A stretch of DNA of 64,000 bases from Aplysia californica (Eukaryota; Mollusca; Gastropoda; Aplysiida; Aplysiidae): positions 1,681,374 to 1,745,373 of the forward strand of contig NW_004797297.1 in assembly GCF_000002075.1 (NCBI RefSeq), written 5' to 3'. The position numbers and the translations under genes were made by a program. Positions 24,873-33,595 of this stretch are shown here, piece by piece. Position 1 is the first letter of the stretch; each line of letters begins with the position of its first letter. Under the pieces are notes generated by a model, which saw nothing but the letters and a program-made list of their open reading frames with translations, was not told where the DNA came from and searched no databases.

Positions 24873-25903
24873 ATATAATATGGTGCAAACCAACACATGC
24901 AGAAAAAAGGTTGAACATTAACTGTCAAGTTTTATAGATCTAGCTGTTACACTAACTGTTGTGGATGTACAGTATCAGTACAAGGGAGAAAGCATGGCTT
25001 TGAATTTATATGGATTAACACTACAGAAAATTGTGTATGCAAGGTATGTTTTTTCTTCTCTTATTTTCTTGTAAAATTTAGGCTTGAATAGCCAAAAATG
25101 ACACTCTGTGGGCGTCCCCCTTCTACCCCCTGCCAGGGCGCTGCCCTGCACCCGAAAACCTCGAACAATGATATCAGCTGCTGGAAGCTCTGATTAACTG
25201 TAAACAAAGACATTAATTGCTGTTCGTCTATTATTTTTTTCTCTTTTCCTCAAGAGATTAGCATTTTAGCATTAAGTTTGGAAACTGTTGTTTGTTTTGC
25301 CATGCAAGGAAACAGCGGGTGATGCATTGCTGTATGCTTCTACCCTCCTGAGGGCTTGCAAGAGAAACTTTGGAGTGCTAGAGCATGACTTGGACTATGT
25401 TTCAAGTTGTGTGTAGAACACTCTGTACATGAGATTGTAGGAGAAAAGCCATTGATCGTTTTATGAAATGTTTGAAAGATAACAATTTTTTACTGAGAAA
25501 GAATAGTGGACATAAAAGAGTTGACGAGGGTCTGCAATTATGTGTGCCCTTCAAGCCAGTTATTCTGTGAATTCACAAATGATGTACTTGGTAATGTTGC
25601 ACTCAAAATACTTTTTTTGATAGCGCTGATATATCAGGCTCTTATGTGAGTAGTGGTCTGGGTTTTTGTTGGGACTGTATTGTGTGCATTGATCAGCTGT
25701 GGATGAACTTGGCTGTTGATGTAGATTTTTTTTTTCTTCACCAACAGTCGGTTTCCTTGAGCGATCAAATTTGACATTTCAAGACGTCTTTGAATATATC
25801 TGTTTCTTTTGTTTTCCCCACAGACAAGTCTCCCCGCAGATCACCGAAGCAATCACCAAGACAAAGGCGTAACCTCCGATCGACAGGGTCTGGAGAGGAT
25901 TGA
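8093..25903 (+). CDS. SSR1: Translocon-associated protein subunit alpha (TRAP-alpha), nine exons
   Basis: Exons: 8093-8168, 9779-9906, 12086-12185, 12729-12856, 13982-14113, 14364-14443, 17343-17421, 22228-22327, 25824-25903. Together they give 300 aa (human about 286), and every intron is GT-AG with frame kept. TRAP-alpha is a single-pass ER membrane protein of the TRAP complex beside Sec61, aiding insertion of secretory proteins. Visible parts: signal peptide ([17 protein letters not shown], 1-17), a long acidic lumenal stretch (about 36-86, [10 protein letters not shown]), a lumenal beta domain (about 90-205), N-glycosylation sites N144 (NFT, across exons 4/5) and N199 (NET) matching the two human sites, a transmembrane helix (about 216-236), and a basic cytosolic tail with [19 protein letters not shown] and [14 protein letters not shown]. 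The start ATG is followed directly by the signal peptide. Introns 7 and 8 carry the H/ACA snoRNA copies. The assignment is firm. Confidence 0.97.
8562..9204. mobile_element. Inverted-repeat element (MITE) in SSR1 intron 1
   Basis: The left arm, starting GTATTCAGACTCGGTAAC, and the right arm, read inward from 9204 as GTATACAGACCCGGTAAC, continue together for about 90 bp through CACAAAGTATACAGACCCGG and AACTCTTTTGTGATTTCGGA. AGT flanks both ends (8559-8561, 9205-9207), a possible 3-bp duplication as in PIF/Harbinger, though the superfamily is unproven. The interior holds TG, AG and TCTAGATC simple repeats and no coding sequence. Confidence 0.65.
9390..9475 (+). repeat. Dispersed repeat, copy 1 (second copy 47655-47742)
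   Basis: The segment around GAGAAATGTCCCCCCTTTGG, GAATGGCCTAAAGACAC and TTCAGTCAGTGGCAC is repeated almost unchanged at 47655-47742 on the same strand. The ends are not defined and no coding potential is visible. Confidence 0.7.
9943..10371. repeat. Inverted-repeat segment in SSR1 intron 2
   Basis: ATTTCTCCGAACGCTC near 9944 is matched in reverse complement (GAGCGTTCGGAGAAAT) near 10354-10369. The intervening 400 bp has no open frame of note. A target duplication is not clear, so a small MITE is only a possibility. Confidence 0.4.
10372..11438. other. Intronic DNA, nothing further recognised
   Basis: This part of SSR1 intron 2 contains T-rich stretches and a short CA repeat near 10780. No exon, RNA or complete element was seen. 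Confidence 0.4.
11439..11554. mobile_element. Short MITE, GGACTTCCGTAACGAGC family, copy 1
   Basis: The right terminus, read on the minus strand from 11554, is GGAAGGACTTCCGAAACGAG; the left starts GGGGGGAATTCAGTAACGAG. Flanking octamers are AATGGCAG (11431-11438) and GATGGCAG (11555-11562), seven of eight matching. The 116-bp interior contains TTAGGGGTAAGGTTAGGG-type sequence. Sister copies lie at 37998-38163 and 53742-54087. Confidence 0.75.
12186..17342. other. SSR1 introns 3-6, no further gene recognised
   Basis: Between the listed exons these introns hold a CA run at about 12683-12702, poly-T stretches, and a pogo-type tip (ACAGTTGAACC) near 14978. Also present are a G run at about 14702 and an assembly gap. 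The open frame at 15002-15307 begins beside the pogo-type tip and shows no domain. Confidence 0.4.
16130..16229. other. Assembly gap (100 N)
   Basis: Exactly 100 N bases inside SSR1 intron 6, the usual placeholder for a gap of unknown size. Any sequence here is missing. Confidence 0.98.
17771..17899 (+). ncRNA. Box H/ACA snoRNA, copy A (SSR1 intron 7)
   Basis: Same architecture as copy B. It keeps the GCAAG/CTTGC basal stem, hinge AGAGAA, 3' basal stem TTGGAGTG/CACTCTG with one wobble, and ACA at 17894-17896. A T-to-A change lies near the top of the 5' hairpin (ATGCTACTACCC). Its 3' flank (GAGAAAAGAGATAGC) matches that of copy F rather than B-E. It lies outside the tandem array. Confidence 0.8.
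18825..18953 (+). ncRNA. Box H/ACA snoRNA, copy B (reference copy)
   Basis: H/ACA snoRNAs guide pseudouridylation of rRNA with dyskerin in the nucleolus and in animals are usually processed from introns. 5' hairpin: basal stem GCAAG/CTTGC (18825-29, 18876-80), pocket strands GAAACAGC (18830-37) and TCCTGAGGG (18867-75), upper stem GGGT/ACCC capped by GCAT/ATGC. Hinge box H: AGAGAA (18882-87). 3' hairpin: basal stem CGGAGTG/CACTCTG (18892-98, 18940-46), pocket strands CTAGAG and TGTAGAA, upper stem CATGACTTG/CAAGTTGTG. ACA lies at 18948-50, three bases from the end. Both pockets are 15 nt from their box, the canonical 14-16. The 5' pocket fits LSU rRNA CCCUCAGGA-U-A-GCUG. The family call rests on structure; expression is not shown. 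Confidence 0.85.
19442..19551 (+). pseudogene. H/ACA snoRNA copy C, degenerate
   Basis: This copy lacks 19 nt around the hinge, so box H and the 5' strand of the 3' basal stem are gone; the 5' hairpin runs straight into AGAGCATGACTTGG. It also has CACTTTG in place of CACTCTG. It should not assemble a normal bipartite H/ACA particle. Its neighbours B and D are intact. Confidence 0.8.
19984..20112 (+). ncRNA. Box H/ACA snoRNA, copy D (SSR1 intron 7)
   Basis: Full length, 129 nt, with the same stems, pockets and ACA (20107-20109) as copy B. The hinge reads AAAGAA, still ANANNA. Both pocket strands are identical to copy B, so the predicted target is the same. Confidence 0.8.
20358..21360. mobile_element. 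TA-flanked non-autonomous element inserted in the snoRNA array
   Basis: Both ends read GGTACC(A/G)CAAACTG inward (20358 and, on the minus strand, 21360) and both are flanked by TA (20356-57, 21361-62). It interrupts the third array unit. The 1003-bp interior contains CGCGCTGAAGG and GGGGAGCGTCCGGTG segments and no convincing transposase. A TA duplication suits Tc1/mariner-like mobilisation, but the terminal sequence is not one I recognise. Confidence 0.7.
21443..21571 (+). ncRNA. Box H/ACA snoRNA, copy E (SSR1 intron 7)
   Basis: Full length, 129 nt. The stem and pocket strands match copy B; the linker after CTTGC is AAAAGAA, giving hinge AAAGAA. The 3' basal stem has TTGGAGTG, keeping pairing through a wobble. 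ACA is at 21566-21568. Confidence 0.8.
22013..22140 (+). ncRNA. Box H/ACA snoRNA, copy F (SSR1 intron 7)
   Basis: 128 nt, one base shorter in the 5' apical region (ATGCTCTACCC). The hinge is AAAGAA and the 3' basal stem CGGAGTG/CACTCTG. ACA is at 22135-22137. Its end lies 87 nt upstream of exon 8, a plausible spacing for intronic snoRNA processing. The 3' flank resembles that of copy A. Confidence 0.8.
22421..23189. mobile_element. TA-flanked pogo/mariner-like MITE in SSR1 intron 8
   Basis: The left end CAGTGGAATCC...TTTTAACGAG and right end ...CTCGTTATAAGTGGACTCCACTG are inverted repeats. TA flanks both (22419-20, 23190-91). The 769-bp interior lacks a transposase. A 5'-truncated relative is at 37457-37863, sharing the GAAGTGAGAGGCATG and TTTATCTGATTG blocks. 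Confidence 0.85.
23190..25303. other. SSR1 intron 8, no further gene recognised
   Basis: It contains a TA microsatellite at 24838-24880 and TCTAGATC motifs. The block GAAATACCCCCAAAAACGCC near 24159 recurs inverted near 31030-31050. GC-richer DNA at 23325-23640 gives short open frames that match no family I know. Confidence 0.4.
25304..25432 (+). ncRNA. Box H/ACA snoRNA, copy G (SSR1 intron 8)
   Basis: Full length, 129 nt, in a different intron from copies A-F. The stem and pocket strands match copy B. The hinge is AGAGAA after CTTGCA, the 3' basal stem is TTGGAGTG/CACTCTG, and ACA is at 25427-25429. The 5' flank (GGAAACTG..TTTGCCAT) resembles the array units' GGGAACTATT..GTTAGCCAT, so it came from the same duplication process. 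As the only copy in its intron, it is the best placed for standard processing from a debranched intron. Confidence 0.82.
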
Positions 25904-26545
25904 ATGAATGTTGTTGTGCTCTAGTTTATTATAAATATTTGCCTCTTGTCTTTTCTGTCAGAGTCATCACTATTTATCATCGAGTCTATACTTTGTATAG
26001 CAACACAAATTTTTCTTTAAAATGCAAATGCAGGATTAATGCATGTTTATAAGAGAAGTATTTGTTTTCTCATTTGGTCTCAAACATTGTCCTAGTGAGT
26101 GAGGTTGCTGGTCATTGGCAACTTTATACTGAAAATTGTAAGATATTTCTATATTCTACTGTCCTTTATACGTGTTGCTGCGATTTCTTTATCAATGAGG
26201 TGTTTTAATGTTTGTTACTTTTAGTGTTTTCTTTCAGAGCTGGGTGTTGGGCTGTGTCTGTGGCATCTGTGTGAGGCTGTGTGTGGATGGTTGAGCATAG
26301 ACAGGGTTTTTGAAAGTGTACGGCTTGAGATATTATTGCATTGTCATTTCGTAGCATTTATTTTGGTTTTTCAGCAGAAACATGGCATTGCTCAGCAAAA
26401 TTGGAGATGAGTTCTTGTATGCAAAGCACAATTTGTTGAGGAAGCATACTCGTGTATAATGTTCATTCCAGTTTGTTATGAGTGATTGGTTGATTGTGTG
26501 ATAACATCGAACTTGCACTTTTTGTTTTCATTGAAGAATGAAAGG

Positions 26546-26551
26546 AATAAA
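26546..26551 (+). terminator. SSR1 polyadenylation signal AATAAA
   Basis: The first canonical AATAAA on the sense strand far enough past the SSR1 stop, 643 nt downstream, followed by TG/T-rich sequence as expected of a cleavage site. This implies a 3' UTR of about 660 nt. Confidence 0.65.
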
Positions 26552-26666
26552 ATTTGTGGATATATGTTTAGATCAGTCTTTTTATCTTTTTTCTGAGTGC
26601 TTAGGCTACCTGCCCGTGTTTTCAAATTTTGTCCAAGTATTTGTTCCCTTATGTGTATTTTTCATT

Positions 26667-27308
26667 TAACTCATTACACCCTAAGGGCCTGGATGGGAAA
26701 TCCATTCCTAAATCCTAAGCAAGGGGAAAGAACCCACCTCCCGTGAATACAAGCGTTTAAAAAACATGTTTTAAAAATGATAAATTCCAAAAACTGGAAA
26801 AAAAATTAAAAGAAAAATTAATGTGGTTTCAGAAAATATACCCGATATGCGCAAACTGTTGTTCAATCGGGGTGTTTGACCTGTCACCCTCACTCTCAAC
26901 CTCGTGGCCGGGCCCTAGATCTAAATTCTAGATTTTCTTTGCATGATCAATCTGAATCGCCCCAAACTCTTGCTACGTTTTCATCAAAATCTGAGTCATC
27001 TGATTTGTCATATATATATATGCTTGTTTTTGCTGAAATCCAGCGTTATTTCCTTTTTCGAACTCAATTGTGTCGCTTTTCAACAAGTAGAGACCCCTTC
27101 AAAGTGTCGGTTACGCGATCGCACTTCGGTCGGCTCTAATACTAAAACTGCTGGCCTGAAAAATTTCGTTTCGGTGTCTGGCGAAAGAAGGTACTTTTTG
27201 CAATAACTGCAAATCAAAATCTCGGCCCCGGAGTTTCACTAAGGCGAGACTTATTTTCTAAAGACCCTAGGTCGGTGAGTGCGGTCCCGGGCGAGTTAGG
27301 GTGTAATG
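26667..27308. mobile_element. Candidate inverted-repeat element downstream of SSR1
   Basis: CATTACACCCTAA near 26671-26683 is mirrored by TTAGGGTGTAATG near 27296-27308. TTAA occurs just outside both ends, suggesting but not proving a piggyBac-type target. The interior is GC-mixed, with no transposase frame. Confidence 0.45.
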
Positions 27309-27779
27309 TGTTTACTTAACTCTTACATCCCTGTTAGATCTTTCAGTTTAGTCATGTCAGCTGGTTGTTCTCTGAGCCTTGTGGTAGTTGACACAGGTGC
27401 TGTTTGTCTTGCCACACCAGAGGGTACCAGTAAGTTTTATTTCTTTGTTTTCAGTATGGCAACAGGCGCCTGTGGTGTAAAGGAAGGGCTTTTTAATCTT
27501 TATAAAAGGGCCTACAGTTCTGATTCCCATGTGGGGAACAATTTTTTAATGGTACGTCTTTTTCCTGGGATGTTCCCGTTCCAAGTATGTTCGTGATTCT
27601 GACATTTCATTGCAGTGTGGAAGTCCAGTTGGATTGTCCCAGATGCTTATGCTTACAAATTGGTCTGTTCCAGCTTCAAAAAGGGGCAAGATTTGTTTTC
27701 CGTCGTTGATCCCAGCAATTCTAAATTTTACAACGGCCCTTTTGGGATTGTTTAAAAGTTGCTTTAAATTAATTTATAC

Positions 27780-27910
27780 ATCAAATTTTTAGTAGAGGTG
27801 TTGACCACAATCAGGCTGTGCGGTGTACTGTTGCGAATAGAACCAACCTTTTATTTGCGCGCTCATATGACCTTATGCAGTTGCAAGCGCTGTAAAACTC
27901 GTACTAAAAC
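27780..27910 (+). repeat. LINE 3'-UTR fragment with shared tail
   Basis: GTTGACCA..CTGTTGCGAAT, then GCGCGCTCATATGACC and TTATGCAGTTGCAAGCGC, matches, in the same order, the end of the minus-strand LINE at 40955-41575. It is a 5'-truncated insertion. Confidence 0.6.
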
Positions 27911-27929
27911 AAATAGCCTAAAATAAAAA

Positions 27930-28190
27930 GGAGGTCTTGTGGTCTAGAGGTTACAGTGTTTGCCTCTCATTCAAGGAGTCCCGGTTCGAAACCTGACGGC
28001 AACGCGGAAAATGTTCTCCTTTCCAACTCTGTAACCATCATCATGTTCTGTGGTCTGCTTTCCTCTCCCCTTTCTGTCCCTTTGCCCCCTCCTCTGGGCT
28101 CCAGACTCTTTCTGCAGCCTTTCGACATCTACTCCTTACTGCTGTCTTTCAGACACACCTCTGGTACTGGTAGGTAAGATCGAACACATA
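27930..28190 (+). mobile_element. tRNA-derived SINE, 3'-truncated
   Basis: The head has Pol III box A TGGTCTAGAGG (27940-27950) and box B GGTTCGAAACC (27983-27993). The body (TCTGTGGTCTGCTTTCCTCTC, then ACTGCTGTCTTTCAGACACAC) follows the full-length copy at 59626-60144 but stops before its 3' third. Confidence 0.8.
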
Positions 28191-29049
28191 GCATTGTGAC
28201 TGGCCAGTCCAGTGATTATTGAGGTGGGAAAGAGATGCATAACGTGAGCCACTCCCAATGTGATGCGTCATAGCCCTAGCCAAAAAGACAGTAAAAGTAA
28301 AAGAGGAGAGAAGAGTGTGTAGTGTGATTTTTCTGTTGATGTTGTTTTGAGAAAATCGAAGGTAAAGTTTTTGCCCCTTGTTCAGTTTCTCTAAAAGATG
28401 AGAGTTTTTTCTAAAACCACACAAATATATATACGCACTAATGAAACCAAATTCTATAGGTAGGGCAATTCCCACTTTTGGTGTAGGTCAAGATTTCTGG
28501 AAACCCGAAAACTGGGTTAGCCTGCTTGTCCAAGCGACCAATTCCACTTTGCATAAAATTTCAACAGCAGGAACTTGGCTGTTGTGAGATTTTTTTCTGG
28601 AACTAGTAAAAGTCCTGCTTTGGCCATGTTCTACTGTAATAATAGTGTAAGTTAGTGCTCTCTTATCATCATTTCTAGATGCAATGTTCTTATTACATGA
28701 AGGGCCGCCCATCGTTATATACGAATTTGGCAGAATCAATCAATACGATTTTTAAAATTCCATTTTATGAAAATACGATAATAATAATAATAACACCCCT
28801 GATTACAATTTTTAACAAATATTTATTTTTGCATCTTGCTTGGTAACCTTGTTTTGTTCTAGATCTATGTCACACCCTTTGTTGATACAGAAAAGCAAGC
28901 CTTAGACCAAAAACTGTATCCTTTGGGGGTTGACCATAGCTACACCCCCTTAAGATGCCACTTTGAAAAATGGTGCTTCTCAATTCACTAAAATAACAAA
29001 AAATGGAAGGAGTCAAAGAGAAAAATTCCGCCACTAGTTTACAGATTGA
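28191..29049. other. Intergenic, between convergent SSR1 and TRAPPC2L
   Basis: Tail-to-tail interval with no exon or complete element recognised. A short ATA/ATAA run occurs near 28780. Confidence 0.4.
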
Positions 29050-29065
29050 TTTATTGTTATTTATT
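29050..29065 (-). terminator. Candidate TRAPPC2L polyadenylation signals
   Basis: TTTATT at 29050-29055 and 29060-29065 read AATAAA on the minus strand, about 1.2 kb past the TRAPPC2L stop. Nearer alternatives are possible. Confidence 0.35.
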
Positions 29066-29568
29066 GATAAATGTACACAAATTGGAATGCAGCACCATAA
29101 GAACATTACCCCATGATGCTCATTCGTAACATACAATATATCACTGAGAACAATTTTTTGTACAAACTAAATGTCACAATCCCTTATCCCTTATCTATTG
29201 CACAAAATAGGTCGTGAATTGATTTCACATTACACAAGTTGTCAAAAGTGTGAACATACATATATCATGTACACAACACATGATGTGAAATTCTTTTCAA
29301 AAGAATTTGGACCACTCACTTAACATACCATTATTTCTTACTTTTCCAGCATACAGACTCATAAATCAAACATACACATAAATGAAATACAATAATTTTG
29401 CTTTCACACCACATACATTTCCGCAGTCCATTGTATGCAGTACGGTAGTAATATTCTGCATACTGTAGATAAATTTATAATTTTGATGTAGTCTTTGTCT
29501 TTGACACATTCAATTTAGCAGCAAAGAGAAGGAAATGGTTTTAGTTTGGGGCCTACTGGTCCTTTACC

Positions 29569-29699
29569 TCTGTACTCTCACCCTGATGATCAGGCCAGAT
29601 GTCCCTTCTGTTACTGATAACAAATGCTCACATTCTGTACTCTCACCCTGATGATCAGGCCAGATGTCCCTTCTGTTACTGATAACAAATGCTCACATT
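29569..29699. repeat. Near-perfect 65-bp tandem duplication
   Basis: The 65-bp unit starting TGTACTCTCACCCTGATGAT at 29571 is repeated at 29636 with only the last base differing. It lies in the presumed TRAPPC2L 3' UTR. The identity implies a recent event. Confidence 0.9.
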
Positions 29700-30252
29700 A
29701 TTCATCTTTCGTATAAACAAACTCTCCTAATTCAACAAACTTAAAGGTCAGGCCTGATGTCTTCATAGTTTCACTATGTCCATATGGGGCCAACTGAATG
29801 TAGAATCCCTTGCCTTTCGCATAGGCCTCTATGTCATTTTCGAAATCTCCTTAAAAGTTATTATTTATACAGACCAGAGCCGTTAATGAATTAATCCCTG
29901 CCTGCCAAGGTTATTCACCAACTGTGCATGCACCCAGACTCTTATAAATAATCAAATCAGACACATTCATACAAAAGACAAACTTTGGGTTAACAAACTG
30001 TAGACAATTCCCCCCTCCACCCCCCCCAAGTCCCAAATGACTTTATAGCCTCAACGACTGCATTCAATCCAGGCATCAAATGCAAAATAAGAAGCTGGGA
30101 CAGTGATCCTTTACACTGGTCTACGACAAAACATAAATTTCAAGTGTACATTGTTGTCAGAAACCAAGTGCAGGCTCAACCTTCCAACAGGTTCATATCA
30201 CTTGCCTGAGTTGACCACATCTCACGTCCTTTCTCACTTGTCCACCGCACGT

Positions 30253-33200
30253 CTAGTCTTGTTGCAGCATGGCCAGCACCACGTTCTCAAACCCTCTGCA
30301 CAAAAGAAATAGCACGTATAAAAAAAAATTATTCACATCTAACATACATTTTCATTGACGCCATTAGTAGTAGCCTACATGAAACAGCTTTTCCTAACCA
30401 ATAAAAAATATATGTAAAAGTAAAAGAGCGGAAATCGCTTTTAATTTAGAGTCTGAGGACAGGAATAGTGAGACTGCTGATACGTTGATAAATTGTAATA
30501 CATGTAACCAATTACTGTTGAAATTATCTAAGATGGCCACCTATTGTCAAAGAGAAAAACGTTTGTCTTAGACAGGCAGACATCTTTCAGTGTCATTATA
30601 AAATAGAAAAAATGCAAGAGGGGGGAAGTACCCGTTTGTAACGGTGATTGTCTTGGACAAGCTGCAACTGGAGAAGCTTTGACTGTACATGATGTAATTG
30701 AAAAATTACAGATTCTGAACGTGTAAGTTTCAGATCTCATTATACTTTTCCTTGACTAAAGACTACTTGTAATTACAGTAAAACTTCCTTACAACATCTT
30801 GCTGATACAATACACTTCAACATTACATGAGCAGCGGCAAGGTTGATTCCACACCATGGAGAAGAAAACTATGACCAGAAAACTTTAAAACACCACATCA
30901 CAACTTTTCTCTTTTTATCTCAATAAATTCTCTTTGCTGACGGAGGAGCTGTATTACATAATTACAACCAGATGAAACATTAACTCGCCGGAGACTGGGG
31001 ATTTTTCGCGTCTACAAGCACTGGAGACTGGCGTTTTTGGGGGTATTTCAACATTTCAAACAACACCCTTCCCAAAGACAAACAACCACCATTTTTACAC
31101 CACATAACAGATCTAAACATGCCCAGTAGAACTACACATAAAACAGAAAGGCAATATCTTTTATATTTTTTAGAAATTATTTTTTGAAAAATGTGCTTAT
31201 TAAATTTGCTGCTCTTCAAAATTTTTTGACGCACATGTAATGTCTAGTGTAAAAAAAAAAATTGTTTTAAACCCCAAAAATAAAAAACCTTGTGTATTTT
31301 TTGTTGTGTTTTATGTCAAAAACTGAATAAAAAGTTCAAACTCATGAAGAGGCAGGTAGGCTATATGGTAATCCTTATGTATTAGCTGTCTAATCCACTT
31401 CTGTGTGAAAAAAACAGGTCTCCAGACAAAGCGGAATTAACATTCTCCATCAGAATCAGAGCTTTGATGCTCATTTACATTGAAACCTGGATCCCCATGG
31501 TCTAAAATATCATCAGAATTTTCTGAACTGTCAAAGTCGTCAAACACTTGATAAATGTATGCTTTTTGTGCCGCCAAAAGGTTGATTGGCGGGTGCTCTG
31601 GTGTGGTGGTTTGCTCCCTCTTTCCTATCAAACATCTTTTGTCCTCATCTCTCCTTCTTCTTTTTTGCGCTTGTTACTCTCTTGTAACACCAAATGTTCA
31701 GCAATTATGACCTTATTGTGTTGCAAGTGCTGCAAAACTCTTACTAAAACTAAATATGCTGCCATTGTACTGACAAAGTGTTGCGAGAACAGACACTAGT
31801 TCAGAAATATGAATAAAATAGGGCCTCAATGTGACTAACTTTCCTTTCAGCTCAATAACTCAAAAAGTTTCCAGCCAATTCACGTGAAACTTCGCATGAA
31901 ACGAAAGAAAGGTCGCCTGCACAGTAAGAATGGTTCACACAGCGTTTGCAAGCATACTTTACCAAGGAAAAAACGCGAAACTTGTGCCCGCTGGGGGAGC
32001 GTGAACCACCTCTTCGGAATATATTGCTGCTCGCAAATGCTGCGTGAAATGTCTCCAGTGAGCTAATTCAGCTGTCAATTCAAAAATAGGAAGATTTCAG
32101 GCAACAGAGGCAAGCAACAAAATAAAAAGAGAATTTCTTGACCATGAGTTTCAGAAAATATTCTTACCTTGAGGTGATATTTTCCCCAGGTTTGTAAAAC
32201 GGGTTACACAACATGTCCACATAGGCATTGTGAAGCTTTTTAAACATCTGTGAAAAGAAAATGGCTTCATCGTAAAAATGAGATTACATAAGATTCACAA
32301 TGGAAATACTGAAAAGTTTTTGAAAACAAGTATTACATATCACACAGTAGCAACACAAGTTGCATGAATAATGACACATTGTTTATTACCTCAAGTAATT
32401 ATGGATAGTTAGTTTATCACCTCGGGTAACAATGGATTGTCAGTAGAAGTAATAGAAATTCTACTTCTACTGACAGATCCATAGTCACCAGAAGAGATAA
32501 AACAATTTCATCATTCCAAAATGTATCAACTCATTATAGTACCTATCTACCTGATTCTTTCTTGGAGTCTTTGAGGGGTTTTTTAAAAGTCAAGCTGTAT
32601 GTATGCCTACCTGGTATACCATGACCCTATTTTGTGAGTTATAGTTATAATGAGAAAGATATAAAACAAAGTATAAACAGTCTATATAATCTACAATCCA
32701 AAGTCAGATTTTTCGGGTCATTTTGAATATAAAATCAATATGACCCGTGTTCTTGAATGGAGATAACATGTACATGCCTTCATAAGTAAGAAAAATCATT
32801 AATATGATTTTGCATACAAGGGGAGACAAACAAACTCATATTACCTGAATGAGAGAGTACAGTAATGATTTTAAAATACACCAAAGACACCAACAAGTAG
32901 ACAAGACCTGACCTGCATTATCTATGCCTCTGTTTAACCCTCACTAATCCCTCAGTTGAAAAGAAAAAATTGTCCAATTAGCAGAATCGTGTCAGATTCT
33001 TAGTTTCATTATTTTGACAGCACCTGATTTTCCTGCAAAGACACATATATTTAAACAAGTGGCAATCAGGTAAAAAGCTCACCGTTCGAATTTCATTGTC
33101 TCTCAGAGATGCATTCGTTGAGTCGACTACAATGACAAATTTAACTTTCGTATTGGTCACATATCCATATCTATGTAAAATTTTAAGGAAAATGTATGCA

Positions 33201-33503
33201 GAAAACATAATCTTTTTAAATCAAACGAAAGAACAATGAATATATGTCAAATACTGATTATCTACACTACATCACTCCACCAAGGTGAAGGTGAATTTTC
33301 ACATGCAAAAAAAAAGAAGAAAAGTAGACAACAAGAGCAGAATTAACACCAGTTTAACCCAAACCCATCCACAAATTTTAACACCAATGATTTTTTTTTT
33401 ATTGGTTAAGTATTCCTCAAAATCTTTTATCGTTAAAAAAATGCACATTTCTTGTAATTCGTCCCTTTGCCTCACTGTTATTGAGATTCTAAAAAAATTA
33501 ATA

Positions 33504-33595
<92 letters not shown>

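Noticed and set aside
29571-29699. Box C/D snoRNA pair (TGATGA ... CTGA in each 65-bp unit)
   Set aside because: The boxes are only about 30 nt apart, no terminal stem closes the unit, and it lies antisense to TRAPPC2L.
31437-31631. Acidic 64-aa minus-strand frame as a transposase N-terminus
   Set aside because: Suggestive composition only; one end overlaps a family-B repeat and there is no catalytic domain nearby.
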